In this document: positions 17,378 to 25,236 of the stretch, in pieces | Numbering within the stretch: the first letter of the stretch is position 1 | How the letters are laid out: each line of letters begins with the position of its first letter | Assembly: GCF_023156245.1 (NCBI RefSeq) | Contig: NZ_JAKZAH010000036.1 | Span: 1 to 38,742, forward strand | From: Marinobacter bryozoorum | Lineage (GTDB): Bacteria; Pseudomonadota; Gammaproteobacteria; Pseudomonadales; Oleiphilaceae | Direction of reading: 5' to 3' | Length of the DNA stretch: 38,742 bases | The notes under the pieces: generated by a model | What the model was told of the DNA's origin: nothing | Databases searched by the model: none | The model's input: the letters and a program-made list of their open reading frames with translations, nothing else | Translations under genes and position numbers: made by a program

Positions 17378-18327
17378 TCAGATTCATCTATTTTGTGGAG
17401 TCTAATCTTGTTTGGTTCGTTATCACTTTAGCTGGTTTGGTCTTAGTATTCCCAGGGTTAGGAACGCACCTAGAGCCCTTTATCGGTCCACTGCTCGCGC
17501 TGCTGATGCTTGTCATCAGTCTTACCTTCGACGCACATGCCGTTCGAGTGGTCTTTCGCAAACCTTCAAGGCAATTTTTAGCACTAGGTCTGGTCTATGG
17601 TCCGATGTCGATTGCCGGTTTTCTGACTGGCCGTTTATTTTTCGGGAACGGACCTCTTGCAGCAGGTCAAACGTTGCTTGGCACATTGCCGACAGATGTT
17701 TCGTCTCCGCTGCTGGTATTAATGGCGCGGGGGAATGTTGCCTTAGCAGCCGTTTTTAATGCGGTCAATACAGCACTATCGCCATTCATTGTTCCATTCG
17801 TTTTTTTATGGCTGACTGGAATACAGCTGGAAGTTCCTCTCGGGGCAATCATCTTTGAATTAGCCTTGATCGTTCTCGTTCCCACTGTTGTTGGAGTGAG
17901 CTTACGCACAGGATTTCCAGATTTTTTTGCACGCCATGATTCAACGTACGCGGGAATTGGATCAATCATATATCTTCTGATACTACTGGCTGTAGTAGGC
18001 CCAAACGCAGAAACTATCATTGGTTATGGCTGGTACGCTTTTTTGATTGCTGGAGCAGCCCTGAGTCTTAATCTGATTGGCTACCTGATAGGAATGTCCT
18101 CACGGTTGCTAACCTCTGACCGGAAAGAAGTGATTACCTATCTCTTCACCGTGAGCAAAAAAGAATTTAGCATTGCTGCTGCTTTTGTCGCCGCATCTGG
18201 CTTACCTTCAGAAATTGCGATTCCTGCCGCATTCTTTGCAGTGATACAAATGATCACTTCACCCATTGCCGCTAAGATCCTTGCACGGCACGGCTTACTA
18301 CGATTCCGAGCGAGCGATCAGCACTAA
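17374..18327 (+). CDS. BASS-superfamily permease (bile-acid symporter/arsenite-efflux-like)
   Basis: This 317-residue membrane protein has about nine to ten helices. Typical bile acid:Na+ symporter/ACR3-superfamily features are GTLPTDVSSPLLVLMARGN near residue 110 and the late TVSKKEFSIAAAFVAASG block. Its position directly behind what looks like an ArsR C-terminus would fit an arsenite or organic-anion exporter, but I do not see the defining ACR3 cysteine, so the substrate is open. By eye the gene is more AT-rich than its neighbours and has different codon usage, suggesting a separate origin. It overlaps the preceding ORF by four bases. Confidence 0.75.
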   Translation: MIRFIYFVESNLVWFVITLAGLVLVFPGLGTHLEPFIGPLLALLMLVISLTFDAHAVRVVFRKPSRQFLALGLVYGPMSIAGFLTGRLFFGNGPLAAGQTLLGTLPTDVSSPLLVLMARGNVALAAVFNAVNTALSPFIVPFVFLWLTGIQLEVPLGAIIFELALIVLVPTVVGVSLRTGFPDFFARHDSTYAGIGSIIYLLILLAVVGPNAETIIGYGWYAFLIAGAALSLNLIGYLIGMSSRLLTSDRKEVITYLFTVSKKEFSIAAAFVAASGLPSEIAIPAAFFAVIQMITSPIAAKILARHGLLRFRASDQH

Positions 18328-18412
18328 GGATCTTGGTATTGTTTCAGCGCCGAATTACCAATGAACTACTGGCAACAGTTGATGCAGCCTTTTCAACGAA
18401 ACAAGACATGAT

Positions 18413-18547
18413 GAAGTGCTTGCTCTATCTGCCGACTACTCAGGCTCCGTGTTGTCGAAAAACTCCGCCAGGGAGCGGATGTTCAGCACCTACGCAAGTA
18501 TATTGATCTTTCCACGCTGGCTACCCTAATACTGAGCATACCTGCTT
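18413..18547 (+). pseudogene. Relic of a TlpA-like thioredoxin gene
   Basis: Translated with one frameshift near 18443, this stretch gives EVLALSADYSG, then VVEKLRQGADVQHLRKYIDL and STLATLILSI. That aligns with the matching region of the TlpA gene at 13334-13909 (EVVALSVDHAG, VVEKFYRKSGIQHLRQFIDP, STMATSTLGI). The DNA is diverged, so this is an old paralogue, not a copy of it. Both ends are missing; the 3' end is cut where the cadR repeat begins. Confidence 0.75.
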
Positions 18548-18554
18548 CAGGCTA

Positions 18555-18956
18555 CTACTGCATGCTTCCTTCGCTGAGCCCTTCGAGAACCCCACAGGCC
18601 TCAATTTCCCGATCATCGTTACAACTTGCTCGCAGCGACACAAGTTGTTTCTCCAGTACCTGCAGATCGGTTATCTGAGACCGTACCTGAGCGATGTGAT
18701 CATCAAGCAAGGTGTTGATGGCCCTGCAAGGCTGATGGGGCGCGCCCTGATAACGCTGTAACTCGTGAATTTCAGCGAGTGACAGCTCAAGTATTCTGCA
18801 GCGCCGGATGAAGGCCAGTCGCTCAACATGCCGTTCAGTGTAAATACGGTAGCCGTTGTCCTGACGATCCGGCGGTGGTAACAAGCCCTCTCGCTCATAG
18901 AAACGGATGGTCTGGGTGTCAACCCCTACGGACCGCGCCAACTGACCAATGCGCAT
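18555..18956 (-). CDS. cadR: Cd(II)/Pb(II)-responsive MerR-family regulator, copy 2
   Basis: The protein is identical to that encoded at 13956-14357, with Cys77, Cys112 and Cys121 as predicted Cd/Pb ligands. The DNA differs by a few silent changes. This copy is still divergent from an intact target: the CDF transporter at 19054 and lspA at 19954. The start at 18956 follows GAGGAG. Confidence 0.92.
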   Translation of the reverse strand: MRIGQLARSVGVDTQTIRFYEREGLLPPPDRQDNGYRIYTERHVERLAFIRRCRILELSLAEIHELQRYQGAPHQPCRAINTLLDDHIAQVRSQITDLQVLEKQLVSLRASCNDDREIEACGVLEGLSEGSMQ

Positions 18957-18989
18957 CGGGTGTCTCCTCAACAAATGGTATCTGCTCTA

Positions 18990-19020
18990 TTGACCTTATA
19001 GTGGCTATATGGTTTTAAAT
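18990..19020 (+). promoter_or_regulatory. CadR-type operator/promoter, copy 2
   Basis: TTGACC (18990-18995), a 19-bp spacer with the dyad ACCTTATAG/CTATATGGT and TTAAAT (19015-19020) drive the CDF-lspA operon. The layout is that of MerR-family metal promoters. Confidence 0.85.
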
Positions 19021-19053
19021 CATAATCCGACAATACGCAAGTGGAGCCGTATC

Positions 19054-19950
19054 ATGAGTAAATCCTGTGAAGACGCCTGTGGCTGCGACACAACACCCGC
19101 AGAGGGTAACACCGGGTCGAAGGCCTCTGAAGCGTCCGGCAACTGGATCAGTGTGTATACCGTACCGAAGATGGATTGTCCTTCGGAGGAACGGATGATT
19201 CGCCTGGCCCTGAACGGTTTTGAAGACATTCGCGGGCTGTCCTTTGAGCTGTCTGATCGGCAGTTGAAGGTTGTGCACGATGGCGAGGCTGAGCCTATCA
19301 CCGCGAAGCTGGCGACCCTCGGGCTGGGAGCTTCGCTTCAGGAAACGGCCGCTGCCGACCCTGAGTCAATTAAGGCGGTCGGGGATACGGCTATCTCTGC
19401 CGAGCAGGAGTCCGGCACCCTGCGTTGGTTGCTCGGTATCAATGCCGTCCTGTTTGTGGTGGAAATGACGGCCGGCCTGATCGCGCACTCCACCGGCCTG
19501 ATTGCAGAATCCCTGGACAATTTTGCCGACGCGGCCGTGTATGGGCTCGCGCTGTATGCGGTTGGGCATAGCGTGAAAATGCAGGTGCGTGCGGCGCATC
19601 TCGCGGGCGTACTCCAACTGATACTGGCTGTAGGCGTACTTGCAGAGGTGGTGAGGCGCTTTGTCTTCGGCAGTGAGCCGGAGTCGCTGGTAATGATGGG
19701 GATTGCGTTCATTGCATTGATCGCCAATACCACCTGTCTGCTGCTGATATCCAAACATCGGGAGGGTGGGGCGCACATGAAGGCGAGCTGGATATTCTCA
19801 GCCAACGATGTGGTGATCAATCTGGGGGTCATTACCGCTGGCGCCCTGGTCGCGTGGACTGGCTCCAACTACCCGGACCTGATCATCGGCAGCATTGCGG
19901 GGGTTATCGTACTCAACGGGGCCAGGCGCATCCTCGCGCTTAAGGGTTAA
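19054..19950 (+). CDS. CDF-family cation efflux transporter with N-terminal metal-binding domain
   Basis: This 298-residue protein exports divalent cations, probably Cd(II), Pb(II) or Zn(II) given the adjacent CadR. A Cys-rich head (MSKSCEDACGCD) precedes an HMA-like domain (about residues 30-100) with the motif PKMDCPSEE. The membrane part has the CDF helices. The usual metal-site pairs appear as DNFAD in helix 2 and NDVVIN in helix 5, a variant of the common HxxxD/DxxxD, so specificity may be unusual. The long cytosolic C-terminal domain of classical CDFs is absent. It starts at the ATG at 19054 with GGAG upstream, and lspA follows after 3 bp. Confidence 0.87.
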   Translation: MSKSCEDACGCDTTPAEGNTGSKASEASGNWISVYTVPKMDCPSEERMIRLALNGFEDIRGLSFELSDRQLKVVHDGEAEPITAKLATLGLGASLQETAAADPESIKAVGDTAISAEQESGTLRWLLGINAVLFVVEMTAGLIAHSTGLIAESLDNFADAAVYGLALYAVGHSVKMQVRAAHLAGVLQLILAVGVLAEVVRRFVFGSEPESLVMMGIAFIALIANTTCLLLISKHREGGAHMKASWIFSANDVVINLGVITAGALVAWTGSNYPDLIIGSIAGVIVLNGARRILALKG

Positions 19951-19953
19951 ACA

Positions 19954-20466
19954 ATGTCCATCGTTGCCAAAAAACACTTGCCGTATGGCCTGCTGGCTAT
20001 TTCGGGCCTGATTGCGGCGTCTGATCAGGTTGTAAAATGGCTGGTCCAGCAGTCAATGGCGTATGGCGAATCGATTCCGGTGACCCCGTTCTTTAACTGG
20101 GTTCATGTCTGGAACACCGGCGCCGCATTCAGTCTGTTTGCCGATGGTGGAGGCTGGCAGCGCTACTTTCTTATCGCAATCGCGGTAGTGGTCTCGATCG
20201 TACTGATCAGGTTGATTCTTCAGTGCCGCCGCAGGGGAGAAGCCATCGCGTACAGTCTTATTCTTGGCGGTGCCATGGGCAACCTGATTGACCGGATATT
20301 CCGCGGCTATGTTGTGGATTCCTTTGATATCTATTGGCAATCCTGGCACTGGCCAGCCTTTAACCTTGCCGATATCGCCATTGTGCTGGGCACCGTGCTT
20401 TTCCTCTATGTCAGTTTCATACCCGAAAAATCGGGCACGAACGTCGAGCTCGATGGATCAGGCTAA
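19954..20466 (+). CDS. lspA: Lipoprotein signal peptidase LspA (intact copy)
   Basis: This 170-residue inner-membrane aspartyl protease cleaves diacylated prolipoproteins before the lipobox Cys. Four helices and the conserved blocks NTGAAFSLF, the catalytic GNLIDR Asp and the second catalytic Asp in FNLADIAI are all present. It is 3 bp behind the CDF transporter and so is probably cadmium/lead-induced. lspA next to a CadR-type metal exporter recalls PbrC of lead resistance, which combines metal export with lipoprotein processing. The MerR-type promoter at 20486 follows its stop by only about 20 bp. Confidence 0.93.
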   Translation: MSIVAKKHLPYGLLAISGLIAASDQVVKWLVQQSMAYGESIPVTPFFNWVHVWNTGAAFSLFADGGGWQRYFLIAIAVVVSIVLIRLILQCRRRGEAIAYSLILGGAMGNLIDRIFRGYVVDSFDIYWQSWHWPAFNLADIAIVLGTVLFLYVSFIPEKSGTNVELDGSG

Positions 20467-20485
20467 AAAACATCTGACAAACGCC

Positions 20486-20516
20486 TTGACCTTAAAGTTG
20501 ACTTTAAGGATATCGT
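20486..20516 (+). promoter_or_regulatory. MerR-type promoter/operator before the peroxiredoxin-ccm-lgt genes
   Basis: TTGACC (20486-20491), a 19-bp spacer and TATCGT (20511-20516). The central dyad, arms ACCTTAAAGT and ACTTTAAGG, differs from the copper-regulator operator at 2548 by only two bases over about 25. The same CueR-like regulator is therefore predicted to bind both sites, 18 kb apart. Confidence 0.8.
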
Positions 20517-20565
20517 CTGTGCTGACAAACCAAGAACGACAGCCAAAGCAAAGGAGAATGAAACG

Positions 20566-21204
20566 ATGACATTGCAACTTGGAGAAACCGCTCCCGATTT
20601 CACCGTCGCATCCACCGAGGGAAACATTCAGTTTCATGAGTGGCTGGGAGACGACTGGGCCGTGCTGTTTTCACACCCCGCCGACTACACCCCTGTCTGT
20701 ACCACAGAGCTCGGCGCCTTCGCCAAGCGTAAGGACGAGTTCGCCAGTCGCGGTGTGAAGCTGATCGGGGTCTCCGTCGACCCGCTCGACTCCCATAAAG
20801 ACTGGGCGAAGGATATCGAGAAAACCCAGGGCAAGGGGCTCAATTTTCCCCTGTTGGCAGACAAGGATCAGGTGGTTGCCGACCAGTACGGAATGATCCA
20901 TCCAAAAGCCGATCCCAAGGTGACTGTTCGAACGGTATTCATTATCGATTCCGCGAAAAAAATCCGTCTGATGCTGACGTATCCGCCCAGCACCGGGCGC
21001 AATCTGGACGAGATCCTGCGCGTCATTGATTCGCTCCAACTGACCGACAACCACAAAGTGGCCACGCCGGTGGACTGGAAGAATGGCGAGGATGTGATCA
21101 TCGTTCCGTCGCTCTCCAACGAAGAGGCCAAAGAGCGCTTCCCCGACGGATGGGATGAGCAGACACCGTATCTGCGCGTTACCCGCCAACCTGGTCGGAA
21201 GTAA
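20566..21204 (+). CDS. 1-Cys peroxiredoxin (Prx6-type)
   Basis: This 212-residue AhpC/TSA-fold peroxidase detoxifies H2O2 and organic hydroperoxides. The peroxidatic Cys45 sits in HPADYTPVCTTELG, and I see no resolving Cys elsewhere, as expected for the Prx6 group. The C-terminal extension (VDWKNGEDVIIVPSLSNEEA) is also typical, and the length matches the family. AAGGAG precedes the ATG. It is the first gene behind the MerR-type promoter at 20486, linking peroxide defence to the copper/thiol-metal response. Confidence 0.93.
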   Translation: MTLQLGETAPDFTVASTEGNIQFHEWLGDDWAVLFSHPADYTPVCTTELGAFAKRKDEFASRGVKLIGVSVDPLDSHKDWAKDIEKTQGKGLNFPLLADKDQVVADQYGMIHPKADPKVTVRTVFIIDSAKKIRLMLTYPPSTGRNLDEILRVIDSLQLTDNHKVATPVDWKNGEDVIIVPSLSNEEAKERFPDGWDEQTPYLRVTRQPGRK

Positions 21205-21212
21205 TAGAGAAT

Positions 21213-21242
21213 TCGTCAGCTGGCCTTGTGGCTGGCTGACGA
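21213..21242 (+). repeat. Hairpin between peroxiredoxin and ccmF
   Basis: Arms 21213-21225 and 21230-21242 can form a 13-bp stem with two G-U pairs around a TTGT loop. No U-tract follows, so it is more likely an RNA-processing or attenuation element than a full terminator. It could lower ccm expression relative to the peroxiredoxin. Confidence 0.5.
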
Positions 21243-21312
21243 AGCAATACCTGAGAAACCTTCACCGATAGGTTCGGTCATCGCCGAACCCGCAACCGAA
21301 CACGGCCCCGAA

Positions 21313-23310
21313 ATGCTTACCCTGACAATCCCTGAAGTTGGTCTCTTCGCGTTATTGATTGCACTTTGCCTGTCGCTGCTTCAGGCGACCGTGCCCTTGC
21401 TGGGAGCCGCCACCCGGCGCCCGTTGTGGATGGCATTTGCAGAGCCCATGGCATGGGGGCAATTTGTTTTTCTACTGGTTTCTTATGCCAGCCTGACCGC
21501 CAGTTTTCTTCTGGATGATTTCAGCGTGGATTATGTGGCCCGTAATTCCAACTCGATGCTGCCCTGGTACTACAAGTTCACCGCCGTCTGGGGCTCTCAT
21601 GAAGGCTCGGTGCTGTTATGGAGTCTGATTCTCAGTGGCTGGGGCTTTGCCGTCAGTCTGTTTTCCCGCCAGTTGCCACGGGATATGCTGGCACGGGTTC
21701 TGGGAGTTCTGGGTGTCGTCAGCGCAGGGTTCCTGCTTTTCATCGTCGTTACGTCCAGTCCCTTTGATCGCCTGTTGCCGGGCATGCCAGCCGACGGTGC
21801 CGATCTGAATCCGTTGTTGCAGGATGTTGGCCTGATCATCCATCCGCCGATGCTTTACATGGGCTATGTGGGTTTTTCAGTGGTCTTTGCTTTTGCCATC
21901 GCTGCGCTGATCGAAGGGCGTCTCGATGCGGCCTGGACGCGCTGGGTTCGGCCGTGGACCAACATTGCCTGGGCCTTTCTGACCCTCGGCATCGCTCTGG
22001 GTAGCTGGTGGGCCTACTATGAGCTGGGTTGGGGCGGCTGGTGGTTCTGGGATCCGGTGGAAAATGCATCGCTCCTGCCCTGGCTGAGCGGGACAGCGCT
22101 GATACATTCACTGGCGGTCACGGAAAAACGCGGCACGTTCAAGAGCTGGACGGCACTGCTGGCGATTTTCACGTTCTCACTCTCGTTACTGGGCACCTTC
22201 CTGGTGCGCTCAGGGGTACTGACCTCGGTTCATGCCTTTGCCAATGATCCATCTCGGGGGCTCTTCATTCTGGCGTTGCTGGGAATAACGGTCGGCGTCT
22301 CGCTTTTGATCTTTGCGCTACGGGCGCCGCGAATGAGCGCCAATGCGGGCTTTAGCTGGCTTTCCCGGGATGCTCTGTTGCTGATCAACAATATTTTGCT
22401 GGTCATCATGACGATCACGGTCCTGATGGGCACCCTGTACCCCTTGATCCTGGATGCACTCGGGCTGGGCAAGGTCAGTATCGGCGCGCCTTACTTTAAT
22501 AGCCTGTTCGTGCCACTGACCGTCATGCTGTGTGCCTTTATGGGGCTGGGGCCGGTCTCACGCTGGAAGCAGATGCCCGGTCGGGAGCTGTTCCGGCGAC
22601 TACTGGGGGCGGGCTTGGCCGCACTGGCGATTGCGATATCGATACCGTTTCTTTACAACGGCCAGTGGAATGTCGCCGTGGCGCTGGGGATGGTGGCGGC
22701 CCTGTGGGTAGTACTGGCGTTGGTGCGCGACCTGTTTGATAAAGTCCGCAATGCGTCCTCTGCGCTGTCCGGATTGCGTAAGTTGACCCCTTCATACTGG
22801 GGCATGGTGGTCGGCCACGTGGGCCTGGCCGTCACCATCGTGGGCGTGGTGATGGTGTCGAACTACGCCATGGAGCGTAATGTGCGGCTTGATATCGGTG
22901 AGCAGGTGAATCTGGGCGGGTACGATTTTACGCTGACCGAACTGGGCGAGCGTCGGGGGCCCAACTTCCTCGCCGATACGGCGACCATCGAGGTTGCCCG
23001 TGAAGGCCGGATTGTCACCACCCTGTACCCGGAGAAGCGCCTGTACATTGCCCGAGGGCAGCCGATGACCGATGTCGCACTCGACCCCGGCCTGTTGCGG
23101 GACCTTTACGTGGCCATGGGGGAGGAACTGGACGACGGCAGCTGGGCAATGCGCCTACAGGTCAAGCCATTTGTACGCTGGCTTTGGCTGGGTGCGCTGC
23201 TGATGGCCTCCGGGGGCGTGCTGGCCGTGGCAGACCGTCGCTACCGTCGCCGCCGTGCAGCCGCAGCTGACCGCGAATCGATGAGGCCGGCACGCGAGGT
23301 TCGCGCATGA
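21313..23310 (+). CDS. ccmF: Cytochrome c haem lyase subunit CcmF
   Basis: This 665-residue polytopic inner-membrane protein joins haem to apocytochrome c. The tryptophan-rich WWD domain is clear (WGGWWFWDPVENASLLPWL). Nearby periplasmic histidines (LIIHPPMLYMG, LIHSLAV, LTSVHAFAND) are the expected haem ligands, and the length is normal. I chose the ATG at 21313 because it begins just before the first helix; the upstream TTG at 21226 lies inside a hairpin. The gene overlaps ccmG by four bases. The partners ccmA-E, which make and load haem-CcmE, are not in this window. Confidence 0.92.
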   Translation: MLTLTIPEVGLFALLIALCLSLLQATVPLLGAATRRPLWMAFAEPMAWGQFVFLLVSYASLTASFLLDDFSVDYVARNSNSMLPWYYKFTAVWGSHEGSVLLWSLILSGWGFAVSLFSRQLPRDMLARVLGVLGVVSAGFLLFIVVTSSPFDRLLPGMPADGADLNPLLQDVGLIIHPPMLYMGYVGFSVVFAFAIAALIEGRLDAAWTRWVRPWTNIAWAFLTLGIALGSWWAYYELGWGGWWFWDPVENASLLPWLSGTALIHSLAVTEKRGTFKSWTALLAIFTFSLSLLGTFLVRSGVLTSVHAFANDPSRGLFILALLGITVGVSLLIFALRAPRMSANAGFSWLSRDALLLINNILLVIMTITVLMGTLYPLILDALGLGKVSIGAPYFNSLFVPLTVMLCAFMGLGPVSRWKQMPGRELFRRLLGAGLAALAIAISIPFLYNGQWNVAVALGMVAALWVVLALVRDLFDKVRNASSALSGLRKLTPSYWGMVVGHVGLAVTIVGVVMVSNYAMERNVRLDIGEQVNLGGYDFTLTELGERRGPNFLADTATIEVAREGRIVTTLYPEKRLYIARGQPMTDVALDPGLLRDLYVAMGEELDDGSWAMRLQVKPFVRWLWLGALLMASGGVLAVADRRYRRRRAAAADRESMRPAREVRA

Positions 23311-23831
23311 TGCGTCGCCTGTTGCTGCTGCTTCCGTTTGTGGTGTTCCTTGGCCTGGCCTTCTTTTTGTACCGGGGGCTTTCGCTGGATCCCAGTGCTC
23401 GCGAGTCAGCCCTGATAGGCCAGGCGTTTCCCGCGTTCACGCTCCCGACGCTGGAGGACCCTGATACCGAGGTGGATGAATCCCTGCTTCGCGGGCAGAT
23501 ATCTCTGGTCAATGTCTGGGCATCCTGGTGCCCGACCTGCAAGGAGGAAATGCCCCAGCTACTGGCGCTCTCCGAGCGCGGCATTCAGATGGTGGGCATC
23601 AACTATAAAGACGCCCGTGACCTGGGGCGACAGTTTCTCGAAGAGTTCGGAAAACCTTTCGAGGTCAACATCTTCGATCCTGCCGGTGACCTGGGTTTTG
23701 AAATTGGCGTGTATGGCGTGCCCGAAACCTTCCTGGTCGACGCAGACGGTATCGTTCGATACAAGCACGTTGGGTACATAACGCCCGCCCAGGTGGATGA
23801 AGTCATGATGGAGGTAGAGAAATGGCGCTAA
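23307..23831 (+). CDS. ccmG: Cytochrome c maturation thioredoxin CcmG/DsbE
   Basis: This 174-residue membrane-anchored thioredoxin reduces apocytochrome Cys before haem attachment. It has one N-terminal helix (residues 3-22), the active site WASWCPTCKEEMP (Cys75/Cys78) and the GVPETFLVDADG loop with the cis-proline. It needs a DsbD-type electron donor, which the split DsbD at 10734-12531 could provide. It overlaps ccmF (ATGA) and ccmH by a few bases. Confidence 0.92.
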   Translation: MMRRLLLLLPFVVFLGLAFFLYRGLSLDPSARESALIGQAFPAFTLPTLEDPDTEVDESLLRGQISLVNVWASWCPTCKEEMPQLLALSERGIQMVGINYKDARDLGRQFLEEFGKPFEVNIFDPAGDLGFEIGVYGVPETFLVDADGIVRYKHVGYITPAQVDEVMMEVEKWR

Positions 23832-24310
23832 CCCTGAAGATCCGTTGCTGTGTGGTCATCGTGCTTTTGATGGCCTCGTTCCAGTCGATGGCGGATACGG
23901 CAATTGATGCGCGTCATTTCGAGGATCCGGTGATGGCGGAGCGTTATCGCGACCTTACGGCGTCATTGCGGTGCCCTAAATGTGATGCTCAAGCCATCGA
24001 CAGCTCCGATTCGCCGGTGGCGGCGGACATGCGGGAGCGGGTAGCGCTGATGCTTCATGAGGGGCGTGCGGATAAGGAAATTCTTGATTTCATGGCTAAT
24101 CGTTTTGGCGAGTTCGTTCTTTACAATCCGCGCCTTGACGGGCGCACGTGGCTGCTTTGGGCATTGCCGGCAGCGCTGGTAGCAGGAGGCGCCCTGGTTG
24201 TGATTGCCTTTGTCCGGGCACGCAGGCACCGGCGAGTGCGGCCGCTCTCCGAGGAGGAGCGTACCCGCCTGTCCTCTTTGATTCATCGTCATCGTGAGAG
24301 GTCGGAATGA
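23822..24310 (+). CDS. ccmH: Cytochrome c maturation protein CcmH
   Basis: This 162-residue protein has a signal peptide, a three-helix periplasmic domain with LRCPKCDAQ (Cys51/Cys54) that forms mixed disulfides with apocytochrome, and a C-terminal transmembrane helix (LLWALPAALVAGGALVVIAF). The usual motif is LRCPxCQ; here the residue after the second Cys is Asp, a small deviation. It is coupled to ccmG and ccmI by overlapping starts and stops. Confidence 0.9.
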   Translation: MALTLKIRCCVVIVLLMASFQSMADTAIDARHFEDPVMAERYRDLTASLRCPKCDAQAIDSSDSPVAADMRERVALMLHEGRADKEILDFMANRFGEFVLYNPRLDGRTWLLWALPAALVAGGALVVIAFVRARRHRRVRPLSEEERTRLSSLIHRHRERSE

Positions 24311-25197
24311 CTATGCTCTGGTTAAGTATCGGCACACTGTTGCTTATAGCGCTGTGGTTCCTGAGTCTACCGTTGCGAAGAGCAAGGGCGATCCATGACT
24401 GGCAGCAGCGGTTTGAGGCCGATGATCACGCTGAGGCGCAAAACCTGGCCGTCTATGAACGCCGGCTTTCAGCCCTGAAAAGCGCCCGCGATCGCGGCGA
24501 GATTGACGTCGCCCGTTTTGAAGAAGGCCGCCACGAGCTGGACCGCAATCTGCTGGAGGACACCGAGGCCCATCGCCGAATGCCTCTCAGGCGCCCCCTG
24601 TCAGGACGTTTGATGATTCCACTGGTGATAACGGCAGTCATGGCTGCCAGCATGATCGGCTATCGATGGCTGGGTGCCGATGGCGATCTGGCGCTGCATG
24701 CCGCCCAGCAGGACGTGCTCAACACGCCCGGTGCCTCAATGAAAACCCTGGTTGGTCGGCTCGAAGAGGAAGCCGGGACTCAGCCGGATAATCCCAAGGT
24801 CTGGTCCTTGCTGTTTCCGCTTTACCAGAAGATCGGTCAACCGGGTCAGGCGATTGACGCCCTGGAACGACTGATCGAACTGGAAGGCCGCAGAGTAGAT
24901 CTTCTGGCCCAACTGGCTCAGATAAAATTCTTTGTGGCCGGGCGCAGCCTGACCGATGAAGTGCATGCGCTGATCGACGAAATACTCGACAAGGATCCAC
25001 GTGAGCCAACGGCGCTGGGCATACTGGGGGTCGAGGCCTTTGACGACGGCCGCTATGAACAGGCGATCAATTACTGGCGCCGGGCATTGGCTGGCTTCGG
25101 CGATAACGAGTCCGCACAGGCCATGCGCAGCGGTATCGCTGTTGCCAGGCAACGATTGGAGGAGACAGCCAATGGAGCGGAACGTGTTACTGATTGA
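24307..25197 (+). CDS. ccmI: Cytochrome c maturation TPR protein CcmI
   Basis: This 296-residue protein has two N-terminal membrane helices (about 3-20 and 99-117) separated by a charged coiled segment, then a periplasmic TPR region (about residues 150-280, with PDNPKVWSLLFPLYQKIGQ and EPTALGILGVEAFDDGRYEQ as repeat signatures). CcmI holds the apocytochrome C-terminus and presents it to CcmF/H. It overlaps ccmH by ATGA. The haem-lyase set F-G-H-I is complete. Confidence 0.87.
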   Translation: MTMLWLSIGTLLLIALWFLSLPLRRARAIHDWQQRFEADDHAEAQNLAVYERRLSALKSARDRGEIDVARFEEGRHELDRNLLEDTEAHRRMPLRRPLSGRLMIPLVITAVMAASMIGYRWLGADGDLALHAAQQDVLNTPGASMKTLVGRLEEEAGTQPDNPKVWSLLFPLYQKIGQPGQAIDALERLIELEGRRVDLLAQLAQIKFFVAGRSLTDEVHALIDEILDKDPREPTALGILGVEAFDDGRYEQAINYWRRALAGFGDNESAQAMRSGIAVARQRLEETANGAERVTD

Positions 25198-25236
25198 AAC
25201 CCTAACGCACGTTCACACACGAAATCAGGGAAGCTT

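Larger units (their letters stand above)
18543..19087. repeat. Direct repeat copy 2 (cadR + operator + first codons of CDF gene)
   Basis: This is the second copy of the 545-bp repeat, 4599 bp downstream of copy 1. It runs into the intact CDF transporter. A crossover between the copies would delete the whole lnt-to-TlpA-relic segment and restore a simple TlpA-cadR-CDF-lspA order. Confidence 0.9.
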
